Positions 24,826 through 32,949 of a stretch of DNA of 64,000 nt are shown here, one piece after another. The translations under genes were made by a program, and so were the position numbers. The stretch spans positions 186,001 to 250,000 of the forward strand of contig NZ_BMUY01000005.1 in the NCBI RefSeq assembly GCF_014650435.1. Reading direction: 5' to 3'. Positions within the stretch are counted from its first letter, which is position 1, and every line of letters starts with the position of its first letter. Under the pieces are notes generated by a model. That model had not been told where the DNA came from. It was given only the letters and a program-made list of their open reading frames with translations, and did no database searches. This DNA comes from Streptomyces tendae (lineage in GTDB: Bacteria > Actinomycetota > Actinomycetes > Streptomycetales > Streptomycetaceae).

Positions 24826-24963
24826 GAATTGGTCCTCCGGCGAGGTGAATCATGCCGATGTCGGCCGATCCGTACATCACTCATCAGACAAAACCGGACG
24901 GATACCGCTCACCTGCACCCTCCCCGAACAGGGAAACCCCGGAAACCAGTAACATGCGGCGCC

Positions 24964-25890
24964 ATGAGCTCCCCCACTGGGCCCGCGTCCGGCCTGCCAG
25001 TACGAATGCCGCGCCCCCGCCAGCCCGGACGGCACCGCCGTCCCGAACCACTGGTGGCTCCCGAGGGCGCGCCGGCGCTCGTCCTCGCGGTGCCGGGGAC
25101 GCCCAGTAGCGCCACCCGAAGCCTCGCCGACGAGGTCATCAGCATCGCCCGTTCCGAGCTGCCCGGGCTCGACGCCCGAATCGGCCACCTCGACGGGGAC
25201 GACGACGCCGAGTTCCCGTCGCTGACCGCCGTGCTCGTCCAGGCCGCCGAGGAGCGCGCCGCCCGCTTCGAGCAGGCGCGCGCCGCCGGCCTGGACGTGA
25301 AGGAGCCCGAGGGGCCCGTCGCGGTCGTCGTGCCGCTGCTCGCCGGTCCGGACAACGCGCTGCTGCGCCGGATCCGGCAGGCCGTGATGGACAGCAAGAT
25401 CGCGGCCGAGCTGACCGATGTGCTCGGGCCGCACCCGCTGCTGGCCGAGGCCCTGCACGTGCGGCTCTCCGAGGCCGGTCTCGCCCGTGCCGACCGCGCC
25501 CGTCTGTTCACCGTGGCGACCGCCGCGGACGGCATCATCCTGGCCTCCGTGGGCGGTGACGAGGCCGTCCAGGCGGCCGGGATCACCGGCATGCTGCTCG
25601 CCGCGCGCCTGGCCGTGCCGGTGATCGCGGCGGCGCTGGACGAAGAGGGCTCGATCGCGTCCGTGGCCGAGCAACTGCGTTCCTCGGGCTCCCAGCAGTT
25701 GGCGCTCGCGCCGTATCTGATCGGCCCGGAGATCGAGGCGTCGGTGCTGGAGGAGGCGGCCAAGGAGGCGGGCTGCTCCACCGCCGAGCCGCTCGGCCCG
25801 TACCCGGCGATCGGCAAGCTGGCGCTGGCCAAGTACACGACGGCGCTCGGGATCTCGCCGCAGCAGGCGCAGGGGACGCCGGTTCGGTGA
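24964..25890 (+). CDS. CbiX-like sirohydrochlorin chelatase family protein
   Basis: This 308-residue protein has an N-terminal Pro/Arg-rich leader (1-35) and two CbiX/chelatase-like halves: APALVLAVPGTPSSATRSLADEVISIARSELPGLDARIGHLDGD...VVVPLLAGPDNALLRRIRQAV, and GIILASVGGDEAVQAAGITGMLLAARLAVPVIAAALDEEGS. Class II chelatases use a His in the first strand (usually HGS), but here the position reads VPGTPS, so chelation is doubtful and it may be a divergent paralogue. No cobalamin riboswitch motif is seen upstream. Its 3' end is followed by a very strong terminator. Confidence 0.7.
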   Translation: MSSPTGPASGLPVRMPRPRQPGRHRRPEPLVAPEGAPALVLAVPGTPSSATRSLADEVISIARSELPGLDARIGHLDGDDDAEFPSLTAVLVQAAEERAARFEQARAAGLDVKEPEGPVAVVVPLLAGPDNALLRRIRQAVMDSKIAAELTDVLGPHPLLAEALHVRLSEAGLARADRARLFTVATAADGIILASVGGDEAVQAAGITGMLLAARLAVPVIAAALDEEGSIASVAEQLRSSGSQQLALAPYLIGPEIEASVLEEAAKEAGCSTAEPLGPYPAIGKLALAKYTTALGISPQQAQGTPVR

Positions 25891-25923
25891 AGGGCGCGTG
25901 CGCTTGCGTTTTCAGGCGTGTGT

Positions 25924-25959
25924 GAAGGGGCCCGCTCCTGGTGAGGAGCGGGCCCCTTC
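25924..25959. terminator. Strong bidirectional terminator between chelatase and lactonase genes
   Basis: A perfect 16-bp stem, GAAGGGGCCCGCTCCT (25924-25939) with its complement (25944-25959) and a GGTG loop, lies between convergent genes and can end both transcripts. Confidence 0.85.
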
Positions 25960-26104
25960 CGTGTGGCCTGGGTTCCCCTGCGCCTGTCAAGATCGTGCCC
26001 TGCGTCCCAGCGGGGCGGGAGTGGGTCGCGCTGCCCGGCGCTTGCGGGGTGCCGCCTGTGCCCACCCGTGCCGCCCCAGCGGCACGACTGCCCGCAGGCT
26101 GGTG

Positions 26105-27145
26105 TTATGCGGGGGCGAGGATTACGCAGGAGGCTGCTGGGACCGCGAGGGTGCCGGTGCGGCGGGGGATGCCGGTGGCCGGGTCCAGGGCGAACCAGGT
26201 CACGTCTCCGGAGCGCTCGTTGGCGGCGTACAGGAAGCCGTCCGACACGGCGATGTCGCGGGGCCAGTGGCCGCCGCAGGGCACGGTGGCGGACAGCCGC
26301 AGTCCGTCCGGCTCCACGACGAACACCGACAGGACGTCCTCGCCGCGGGTCGCGGTCCACACGAAGCGGCCGTCGGGCGAGACGGCGATGCCGGAGGGGT
26401 AGGCGTCGCCCGCCGGGGCCCCCGGCAGCACCGGTACCTCGGTGAGGGGCTTGAGCGCGCCGTCGGCGGCCTCCCAGTGGCAGACGGTGACGGTGGGCGC
26501 CAGTTCGTTGAGGACGTAGGCACGAGAGCCGTCCGGGTGGAAGGCCAGATGCCGGGGCCCCGACCCCGGCCGCAGCGCGACCTCCCGGTGCACGGCGGGG
26601 GCGCCGTCGGCGAGGGTGCAGACCCGCACCGAGTCGGTGCCGAGGTCCACGCTGACGGCCCACCGCCCGCTGAGGTCGGGCCGCACCTGGTGGGCGTGCG
26701 GCCCCTGCTGTCGCTGGGCGTGCGGCCCCGAGCCGGTGTGCCGCAGGACGCCGGACGCCGAGCGGGCGAGGGTGCCGTCGGGACGGACCGGTACGGCGGT
26801 GACGGTGCCGGAGCCGTAGTTGGCGGTCAGCACGTGCCCGGCGTACAGGCTGAGGTGGGTCGGGCCGTCGCCGTCGACGGGCACCGGCCGCCCGGTGGGC
26901 TCGGGCCTGTCCCCGCTCACCCGGTAGGCGGCCACCGCGCCCTCGGCCGTCTCGCTGACGGCGTAGAGCGTGTTGCCGTCGGGTGCCAGGGCCAGGTAGG
27001 AGGGGTCGGCCAGGCCGTCCGTGCCGCTCACGACGGTGAGGGCGCCGCTGTCGGGGGCGACGATGGCCGTCAGGATCCCCGGGCCTCCGGCCGCCGTGAA
27101 CGACCCGATGTACGCCCGCCGCTGCCGCCTGCCGCCGTCCGTCAC
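26105..27145 (-). CDS. Lactonase family protein (6-phosphogluconolactonase-type beta-propeller)
   Basis: This 346-residue seven-bladed propeller of the YbhE/Pgl-like lactonase family has blades with RAYIGSFTAAGGPGI, PSYLALAPDGNTLYAVSE, GPTHLSLYAGHVLTANYGSGTV, HQVRPDLSGRWAVSVDLGTDSV, GPRHLAFHPDGSRAYVLNEL, PSGIAVSPDGRFVWTATRG and WPRDIAVSDGFLYAANERS. It may hydrolyse 6-phosphogluconolactone or another lactone. It lies downstream of the FUSC gene on the same strand, 130 bp apart, with a palindromic GGTCTAGACC in the gap. Convergent to the chelatase. Confidence 0.85.
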   Translation of the reverse strand: MTDGGRRQRRAYIGSFTAAGGPGILTAIVAPDSGALTVVSGTDGLADPSYLALAPDGNTLYAVSETAEGAVAAYRVSGDRPEPTGRPVPVDGDGPTHLSLYAGHVLTANYGSGTVTAVPVRPDGTLARSASGVLRHTGSGPHAQRQQGPHAHQVRPDLSGRWAVSVDLGTDSVRVCTLADGAPAVHREVALRPGSGPRHLAFHPDGSRAYVLNELAPTVTVCHWEAADGALKPLTEVPVLPGAPAGDAYPSGIAVSPDGRFVWTATRGEDVLSVFVVEPDGLRLSATVPCGGHWPRDIAVSDGFLYAANERSGDVTWFALDPATGIPRRTGTLAVPAASCVILAPA

Positions 27146-27234
27146 CGCTGCTGCCCCTCTCGTCCCGCTCCGTCGGCCCTGATCAGCTGCCCTGATCGTC
27201 TGCCCCGGAGTGACGGTAGCAGTCGATCACTTGC

Positions 27235-27244
27235 GGTCTAGACC
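27235..27244. promoter_or_regulatory. DasR-like core palindrome GGTCTAGACC
   Basis: The perfect 10-bp palindrome GGTCTAGACC, core of the DasR dre site (established for GlcNAc-responsive genes), lies 90 bp upstream of the lactonase start. The flanks (TGC and AAA) match the dre consensus poorly, so this is a weak candidate. Confidence 0.35.
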
Positions 27245-27275
27245 AAACGGGTGTCACGGGCGCCGACGAGGCGCG

Positions 27276-28802
27276 TCAGGCGCCGGCCAGGCGTGAACCG
27301 GAGGGGCTGCGCAGGGGCGCGGCGAGTTCGGCGAGGGCCTGTTCCAGGTCGTGGAGGTGGGCCAGTGCGGGTTCCGCGGCGCGCGGCCCGCCCGCACGGG
27401 CGTCGGACGTGCCTCCCGCGCGGACGAGGCCGGCGGTGGCGGAGGCCCCTTTGCCGGTGAGGGCTTCCACCGCGGCCTCGACCCGCCAGCAGGCCGCGGC
27501 CAGCCGGGCGTCGTGCGAGGCTTCGGGGTCGGCGGCGACGGCGACCAGGCCGCGGATCTCCCGGGCGCAGTCGTCGAGCAGGTCCAGGACCCGGCGGGCC
27601 CGCCGCCTGCGGCCGTGCATCGGGCTCAGCGGGTGCACGAGCGGGGCGACCGACATCCGTACCCGGCCCAGCAACTGCTCCAGTTCGGCCACGCGCGGCG
27701 CCGGGTCGGCTCCCTCGGTTCCGGCGAGGCGGGCGGCGGCCTCCGCGGTGCACGCGTGCACGCAGCGCAGCGCGCGCTGGATCCAGACGTCGGTGACGGC
27801 GTGCGTGGTGACGGGCAGGACGAAGAGCACGGCGAGCGCGGCGCCGAGCGCGCCCACGCCGGTCTCGGCGATCCGCAGGGCGAGCAGACCGGGGCTGAGG
27901 ACGCCCAGGAGGCCGTAGAGCAGCTCGGCGAGCAGCGTCACGCAGAGCATCATCCAGGTGTAGGAGACCGCGGCGGTGTAGAAGATGCCGAAGACACAGG
28001 CGGCGGCCAGCACGGCGGTGGGCACCGGGGACCCGGCCACCGGCACGGCGATCAGGAAGCCCAGGCCGATGCCGACGACCGTGCCGAGGACCCGGCGGAA
28101 GCCGCGCACCAGCGTCTCGCCGCGCGAGGTCGTGTTGACGAACACCCACCAGGTCGCGCCGACGGCCCAGTACCAGCGGTCGTCGGACACCAGCTGGCCC
28201 ACGACGAGGGCGAAGCCGGCGCCCGCGGTGGCCTGTACCGCCTGCCGGGTGGTGATGCGGGCCAGCCCGGTGCCGGCGGGCGGCGCGGGGAGGGCGGGCG
28301 CGGGCCGGCGGCGCTCGTAGCACCACAGGCCGAAGCGCACCGCCGCGGCGGTGGCCACGGACAGCAGGACGGCGGCGAACATCTCGGGCAGCCGGTCCGT
28401 GGTCGCGTGCAGGAACTGGGCGATGAAGAAGGTCATGAAGGCGAAGACGCCGAGGCTGTGCCCGCGCGGGCCCCAGCGGCGGGCGTACACGCCCGCGCCG
28501 ACGACGGCGAGGAAGGTGAGGTCCCGGGCGACGGGCAGGTCGTGCAGCGCGGCGGCGGCGGTGAGCACGGGCAGCCCGACGACCGGCAGCAGCGCGGTGG
28601 TGACGGCCTGGCCGCGCACGGTGGCGTCGGTGACGGTGAAGAGCGCGAGCAGGGCGGCGAGGCCGCCGATGATCGCGCCGACCAGGGAGGTGCCGGCCAG
28701 CCCGCACACCACGACGGCCAGCCCGATGCCGAGGACGGCCCGGGCGGCGAACCGCAGCCTGGACCGTCCCGGGTCCGGGCTCACGAACACCTTCTTCAGC
28801 AC
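27276..28802 (-). CDS. FUSC family membrane protein
   Basis: This 508-residue polytopic protein is a second FUSC exporter in the window. N-terminal hydrophobic segments (about 20-170) are followed by a linker and a second bundle from RITTRQAVQATAGAGFALVVGQLVSDDRWYWAVGATWWVFV on, then a hydrophilic C-terminal tail (about 330-508). The sequence RVLGTVVGIGLGFLIAVPVAG is typical of FUSC_2. The divergent Lrp/AsnC regulator is a candidate controller. A minus-strand TTGAGC with TCCTAT about 18 bp on lies near 28892-28924. Confidence 0.85.
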   Translation of the reverse strand: MLKKVFVSPDPGRSRLRFAARAVLGIGLAVVVCGLAGTSLVGAIIGGLAALLALFTVTDATVRGQAVTTALLPVVGLPVLTAAAALHDLPVARDLTFLAVVGAGVYARRWGPRGHSLGVFAFMTFFIAQFLHATTDRLPEMFAAVLLSVATAAAVRFGLWCYERRRPAPALPAPPAGTGLARITTRQAVQATAGAGFALVVGQLVSDDRWYWAVGATWWVFVNTTSRGETLVRGFRRVLGTVVGIGLGFLIAVPVAGSPVPTAVLAAACVFGIFYTAAVSYTWMMLCVTLLAELLYGLLGVLSPGLLALRIAETGVGALGAALAVLFVLPVTTHAVTDVWIQRALRCVHACTAEAAARLAGTEGADPAPRVAELEQLLGRVRMSVAPLVHPLSPMHGRRRRARRVLDLLDDCAREIRGLVAVAADPEASHDARLAAACWRVEAAVEALTGKGASATAGLVRAGGTSDARAGGPRAAEPALAHLHDLEQALAELAAPLRSPSGSRLAGA

Positions 28803-28891
28803 TGATTACCGCCCCCTCGCTCGCTCACGCCCACTGGCCCGGAAGTCACCGCATGCAAAAGGCGCCGCGGGATCCGCAGCGCCATCGACTC

Positions 28892-28924
28892 CCCTATAGG
28901 AGCATCTCTGCCTCCACTGGCTCA
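28892..28924 (-). promoter_or_regulatory. Possible promoter of the FUSC gene
   Basis: On the minus strand, TTGAGC near 28924 and an AT-rich CCTATAGG about 18-20 bp on (around 28894) form a plausible promoter in the 217-bp divergent gap. Confidence 0.3.
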
Positions 28925-29019
28925 ACAGGCTGCCGCTGAGGTGTGCCATTGGTACAGTGATCAGGACATGCCTGCGGCCACCGGAGGGCCAATGGCCGAC
29001 GAGAGGGACCGGGCCCGCG

Positions 29020-29496
29020 ATGGCCGTCGACGAGCTCGACACCCGCATCCTGCGGCTGCTGCTGGAGCAGCCGCGCACCAGCGTGCGGGAGTACGCCCGC
29101 CTCCTCGGGATCGCCCGAGGCACCCTCCAGGCCCGGCTGGACCGCCTGGAGCGCGACGGCGTGATCACCGGCACCGCCCCGTCCCTCTCCCCCGCCGCAC
29201 TGGGCCACCCGGTGCTCGCGTTCGTGCACATCGAGGTCACCCAGGGGCATCTGGACGAGGTTGGCGAGGCGCTGGCAGCGGTGCCGGAGATCGTCGAGGC
29301 CTTCTCCATCACGGGGGGCGGGGACCTGCTGACCCGCGTCGTGGCCCGCGACAACGCGCACCTGGAGGACGTGGTGCAGAAGCTGATCAGTCTGCCCGGC
29401 GTCGTCCGCACCCGCAGCGAGGTGGCGTTGCGCGAGCGCGTGCCGCACCGGCTGCTGCCGCTCGTGGAGTCGATCGGGCGCTCGGCCCGCAGATGA
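29020..29496 (+). CDS. Lrp/AsnC family transcriptional regulator
   Basis: This 158-residue regulator has an N-terminal helix-turn-helix: DELDTRILRLLLEQPRTSVREYARLLGIARGTLQARLDRLERDGVITG. A C-terminal RAM-like ligand domain follows (AFVHIEVTQGHLDEVGEALAAVPEIVEAFSITGGGDLLTRVVARDNAHLEDVVQKLISLPGVVRTRSEVALRERVPHR). Family members sense amino acids. It is divergent from the FUSC gene and leads the HAD gene by an ATGA overlap. ATG 29020 was chosen for domain start; the longer frame has extra low-complexity residues and no ribosome site. Confidence 0.9.
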   Translation: MAVDELDTRILRLLLEQPRTSVREYARLLGIARGTLQARLDRLERDGVITGTAPSLSPAALGHPVLAFVHIEVTQGHLDEVGEALAAVPEIVEAFSITGGGDLLTRVVARDNAHLEDVVQKLISLPGVVRTRSEVALRERVPHRLLPLVESIGRSARR

Positions 29497-30221
29497 CCCT
29501 TGGCATCCTGGACCCCATGAGCACCCTGAGCACGCTTGGCGGCATCTCGGTCATCTTCGATCTCGACGGAACGCTCGTGGACAGCGAGCCGAACTACTAC
29601 GAAGCGGGCCGGCGCACCCTCGCCGAGTACGGTGTCCCGGACTTCACCTGGGCCGACCACGAGGCGTACGTGGGCATCAGCACCCAGGAGACGGTCGCCG
29701 ACTGGCAGCGCCGGTACGGACTGCGAGCCTCCGTCGAGGAGCTGCTCGCGGTCAAGAACCGCCACTATCTGGGGCTCGCCCGCGACTCGGTCCGCGCGTA
29801 CCCCGAGATGCGGAAGTTCGTCGAGCTGCTGGCCGGCGAGGGCGTACCGATGGCGGTGGCCTCGGGTTCGTCGCTCGAGGCCATCGGAACGATCCTCGCC
29901 CGCACCGGGCTCAACGCCCAGCTGCGCACCGTCGTCTCGGCCGACGAGGTGGAGCGGGGCAAGCCCGCCCCCGACGTCTTCCTGGAGGCGGCCCGCCGGC
30001 TGGGCGCGGAACCGGCCCGCTGCGTGGTCCTGGAGGACGCCGCTCCAGGGGCCGCCGCCGCGTACGCCGCCGGGATGCGCTGCATCGCCGTCCCGTACGT
30101 CGCGGCACAGGCCGACGCCCCGGAGTTCGCCACCGCGGGGCTGCTGGTGCGCGGCGGCCAGGAGGAGTTCACGGCGCGGGCGGCGCACGACTGGCTCGTG
30201 CGGACGGCGCGCACGTCCTGA
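29493..30221 (+). CDS. HAD superfamily hydrolase, beta-phosphoglucomutase-like subfamily IA
   Basis: This 242-residue phosphatase-fold protein has IFDLDGTLVDSEPNYYEAGRR (motif I with both Asp residues), a helical cap with WADHEAYVGISTQETVADW, MAVASGSSLEAIG (motif II), GKPAPDVFLEAARRLG (motif III Lys) and CVVLEDAAPGAAAAYAAGM (motif IV). The substrate is unknown. ATG 29493 overlaps the Lrp stop by 4 bp, so it is probably translated from the same mRNA; ATG 29517 is an alternative without a better ribosome site. The last 30 bp are tandemly duplicated across the stop codon (see repeat). Confidence 0.88.
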   Translation: MTLGILDPMSTLSTLGGISVIFDLDGTLVDSEPNYYEAGRRTLAEYGVPDFTWADHEAYVGISTQETVADWQRRYGLRASVEELLAVKNRHYLGLARDSVRAYPEMRKFVELLAGEGVPMAVASGSSLEAIGTILARTGLNAQLRTVVSADEVERGKPAPDVFLEAARRLGAEPARCVVLEDAAPGAAAAYAAGMRCIAVPYVAAQADAPEFATAGLLVRGGQEEFTARAAHDWLVRTARTS

Positions 30222-30250
30222 GGTCTCGTGCGGACGGCGCGCGCTGCCTG
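30191..30250 (+). repeat. 30-bp tandem duplication across the HAD gene stop codon
   Basis: Two head-to-tail 30-bp units, 30191-30220 and 30221-30250, differ at only six positions. The stop TGA (30219-30221) sits at the junction, so the second unit is untranslated in this frame. Confidence 0.7.
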
Positions 30251-30377
30251 AGGCTCGCGCCTCCCGGGTGGGACGACGCACGTCTCTCGTCGCAGGTTTT
30301 GCCCGAAGTGGTGATCAGATCGCGTTCCGTATCCGTACCTCCTGGTGTCCGAGCCTGTCTTCGCCCCAGGAGGCACG

Positions 30378-31118
30378 ATGCGCATCACGCGCACCACGGC
30401 AGGGACCGCCTTCGTGGCCGGTGCCCTGGTCCTCACCCTCACCGCACTCGCCTACCCGACCATGCTCGGGGTGCAGAACGCGGGCAGTGACCAGGCCCGG
30501 GTCGTCACCAACACGCGGTACGGGCCGCTCACCGAGCAGGACCGGGACTTCGTGGTGAAGGTGCGTGCCGCGGGGCTGTGGGAGCATCCGCTGGGGCTGA
30601 TGGCCATGGAGCGGGGGACGACGCCGGAGATGAGGGAGGCCGGTGAGCACCTGGTCGTGGGCCACTCCCGGCTGGACGCCACCTGCCGCAGGATCGCGCC
30701 GGAACTGGGCATCACCCTGCCCAATCTGGCCTCACCGCAGCAGCAGCAGTTCGTGTCGACGGTGGACGGGACCACGGGCAAGCAGTTCGACACCACCGCG
30801 GTCAACATCATGCGGATCACCCACGGCCAGATCTTCCCGGCCATCGCCAACATCCGCGCCAACACCAAGAACTCGCTGGTCCGGCAGCTCGCCGACCAGG
30901 CCAACGACACCGTCCTCGACCACATCACCGTGCTGGAGAAGACCGGGCTGGTCAACTTCGACCAGGTCAACTTCCAGCAGACCGCACCACCGAACCTTCC
31001 GAAGGTGCAGCTCACTCCGCCGGCCCCGCAGCCCGGCGAGCCGGTGCTCTCGCTCACCTCGCCGCCCGGCCTCGAGGTGAACACCTCCGCGCCGACACCG
31101 AGTCCGACGGTCCGCTGA
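30378..31118 (+). CDS. DUF4142 domain-containing exported protein
   Basis: This 246-residue protein has an N-terminal hydrophobic segment (TTAGTAFVAGALVLTLTALAYP), probably a signal or anchor. A DUF4142 four-helix, ferritin-like domain follows: LTEQDRDFVVKVRAAGLWEHPLGLMAMERGTTPEMREAGEHLVVGHSRLDATCRRIAPELGI, then MRITHGQIFPAIANIRANTKNSLVRQLADQANDTVLDHITVLEKTGL. A Pro-rich C-terminal tail follows. The family's function is unknown and it is usually periplasmic or envelope-linked. ATG 30378 has AGGAGG 4 bp upstream. Confidence 0.85.
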   Translation: MRITRTTAGTAFVAGALVLTLTALAYPTMLGVQNAGSDQARVVTNTRYGPLTEQDRDFVVKVRAAGLWEHPLGLMAMERGTTPEMREAGEHLVVGHSRLDATCRRIAPELGITLPNLASPQQQQFVSTVDGTTGKQFDTTAVNIMRITHGQIFPAIANIRANTKNSLVRQLADQANDTVLDHITVLEKTGLVNFDQVNFQQTAPPNLPKVQLTPPAPQPGEPVLSLTSPPGLEVNTSAPTPSPTVR

Positions 31119-31156
31119 CGCGTCAGGGGCGCGGGGAGCCGGCGTCCGGTGCTGGT

Positions 31157-31966
31157 TCAGGGCCGGCGCGGTTTGCCGCCGCGGCCGCCGCTCCTGCCCT
31201 TGCCGTTGCCGCCGGTCGCACCCCGGTGGCTGCCCCCGGTGCCGCGCCGGGCGCCCCCCGTCTGCTTCCCGGCGGCCTGCTTGCCGGAGGTCTGCTTCCC
31301 GGCGGTCTGCTTCCCGGAGGTCTGCTTACCGCCCTTGGACCGGGCCGGTTCGGGCTGTCGGCCCCGGGTGCTGTTGACGGTCCGGCCCCGGACGATGCCG
31401 ATGAAGTCCTCGACGAGGTCGGTGTGCGCGTCCTCGGGCCACGACAGGGCCACGCCCGAGGCGGGGGCGTCCGTGACCGTGCGGTACGTGAGGTCCTTGC
31501 GGTGGTGCAGCCGAGCCAGCGACAGGGGCACGAGCAGCACGCCGATCCCGGCCGCCACCAGTTCGACGGCGTCCGCCGTGGTGGCCGGGCGCTCGAGGGC
31601 CGGCCTGCCCGGCAGCCGTTCCCAGCCGAGGACGTCGTCCAGGGGGTGCAGCACGATCTCGTCGGCGAGGTCCGCGACGGTCACCTCGTCGGCCGCGGTG
31701 ACGAGATGGTCCCTGGGGATCAGCACGACCGTGGTCTCGGTGTAGAGCGGGATGGCGCTGAGCAGCGTCCGGTCGACGGGCAGCCGCACCAGTCCGGCGT
31801 CGGCGCCGCCGTCCAGCAGCACACCGGGCGCCCCGGCGGCGGGAACCTGGGTCAGGGCGAGGGGGACGTCCGGCAGCCGCTCGTTCCAGATGCGCACCCA
31901 TTTGTCGGGCGTCACCCCCGGGACGTACGCGAGCCGGAACGAGGGGGGAGCTTCCGAGCCTGTCAC
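31157..31966 (-). CDS. LysR-type substrate-binding domain protein lacking the DNA-binding domain
   Basis: This 269-residue protein starts directly in the LysR effector domain: FRLAYVPGVTPDKWVRIWNERLPDVPLALTQV, then DAGLVRLPVDRTLLSAIPLYTETTVVLIPRDHLVTA and AAGIGVLLVPLSLARLHHRKDLTYRTV. It has no N-terminal helix-turn-helix. From residue 200 on there is a basic Gly/Lys/Arg-rich tail with a GKQT repeat (213-236), encoded by five 15-bp tandem repeats (31261-31335). The tail could bind nucleic acid or be a disordered linker. It is divergent from the DUF5997 gene (58 bp). Confidence 0.85.
   Translation of the reverse strand: MTGSEAPPSFRLAYVPGVTPDKWVRIWNERLPDVPLALTQVPAAGAPGVLLDGGADAGLVRLPVDRTLLSAIPLYTETTVVLIPRDHLVTAADEVTVADLADEIVLHPLDDVLGWERLPGRPALERPATTADAVELVAAGIGVLLVPLSLARLHHRKDLTYRTVTDAPASGVALSWPEDAHTDLVEDFIGIVRGRTVNSTRGRQPEPARSKGGKQTSGKQTAGKQTSGKQAAGKQTGGARRGTGGSHRGATGGNGKGRSGGRGGKPRRP
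31261..31335 (-). repeat. 15-bp tandem repeats encoding the GKQT tail
   Basis: Five consecutive 15-bp units of the form TCTGCTTCCCGGAGG (plus strand) lie inside the LysR-like gene; each encodes about five residues, GKQT plus S, A or G. Copy number is likely to vary between strains. Confidence 0.75.
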
Positions 31967-32024
31967 CCGGCCAGGTTACCGGGCGTGGTCGGGAGCCACT
32001 CACACGATCGATACCCTTGACCGC

Positions 32025-32423
32025 ATGACGTCGCACCAGAACACCCAGACCATGAAGCCCGCGACCGCGGCGAAGAAGCTGGGTGTGTACCTCGAAGCCA
32101 CACCCGCCGAGTTCCGGGAGGGCGTCGTCACGCGTGCCGAGTTGAACGCGCTCCAGACCGACCCGCCCGCGTGGCTGCGCGAGCTGCGTCGCGACGGTCC
32201 GCACCCGCGGCCGGTGGTGGCGGCGAAGCTGGGCGTCTCCATCGCGGGCCTGCACCGGGGCGGTGTCGCCGAGCCGCTCACCACGGAGCAGATCGACGCG
32301 CTGAAGCAGGAGCGTCCCGAGTGGCTGGAGCGGGAGCAGGCGGTCCAGGCCGACGTACGCAAGGAAGCGGCCCGTGTGAAGAAGCTGCACGCCGAGCGGG
32401 CGGAGCGCGCCGAGCGCGACTGA
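32025..32423 (+). CDS. DUF5997 family protein
   Basis: This 132-residue protein of a family of unknown function often sits next to a LysR-like effector-domain gene (my recollection). I see an internal duplication: residues 12-51 (PATAAKKLGV ... TRAELNALQTDPPAWL) align with 63-101 (PVVAAKLGV ... TTEQIDALKQERPEWL). Each half looks like a small helical, possibly DNA-binding module. A basic/acidic helix ends the protein. The short gap to LysR contains GATACC at 32010-32015, so the ATG 32025 transcript may be leaderless. Confidence 0.8.
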   Translation: MTSHQNTQTMKPATAAKKLGVYLEATPAEFREGVVTRAELNALQTDPPAWLRELRRDGPHPRPVVAAKLGVSIAGLHRGGVAEPLTTEQIDALKQERPEWLEREQAVQADVRKEAARVKKLHAERAERAERD

Positions 32424-32451
32424 CCGGCCGCCCGGCCCGGCGGCCATCCGG

Positions 32452-32949
32452 TCATTCCTCGGCCTTCTGCGCGGTCAGACTCCACGCGTACTGCAGCCAG
32501 TCCGACACCACGACCGCGCTCAGGCCCGCGCACACCAGCCGCCCCGCCCGGGGCGCGACGGCGTAGGTGCCCACAAGTCCCCCGGCCACCCACGCCGAGG
32601 TGCAGAACGGGCAGGAGATGAGGTCACCGACGGCACGGCGCAGACCGGTGCCGCGCCCGGCGTCCATCACCTCGTTGGCGTTGCCCTCTCGCTCGCGGCG
32701 GGTGAACGGGGCCCGCAGGAAGCTGGTGACCTTGTCCTTGGTCAGCAACCGGGATGCCTTGAACGTCGCCGTGCCCAGCAGGGCCACGTCCCAGGCGGGG
32801 ACGGTGTCGGGGAGCCGGACGCCGCGTCGCCACGCCGTCACCGCGAACGCGCCCGCGGTGGCCGCGAAGGTCGTGGCGAGCGCCGCGTATCCGCCGAGAG
32901 GCGTCTGAGTCTCCTCCCCGTCGGCATAGCGCTGCTCAAGGTCCGTCAT
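32452..32949 (-). CDS. DUF1360 domain-containing membrane protein
   Basis: This 165-residue membrane protein has hydrophobic segments at YAALATTFAATAGAFAVTAW and LVGTYAVAPRAGRLVCAGLSAVVVSDWLQYAWSL, plus the conserved DUF1360 elements LLGTATFKASRLLTKDKVTSFLRAPF and DLISCPFCTSAWVAG (a Cys-x2-Cys motif). Its role is unknown, and some homologues are linked to sporulation. ATG 32949 overlaps the DUF2267 stop by 14 bp, so both are probably translated together. Confidence 0.85.
   Translation of the reverse strand: MTDLEQRYADGEETQTPLGGYAALATTFAATAGAFAVTAWRRGVRLPDTVPAWDVALLGTATFKASRLLTKDKVTSFLRAPFTRREREGNANEVMDAGRGTGLRRAVGDLISCPFCTSAWVAGGLVGTYAVAPRAGRLVCAGLSAVVVSDWLQYAWSLTAQKAEE

Noticed and set aside
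24826..24963. Cobalamin riboswitch before the CbiX-like gene
   Set aside because: No recognisable B12-box or conserved core in the 138-bp leader.
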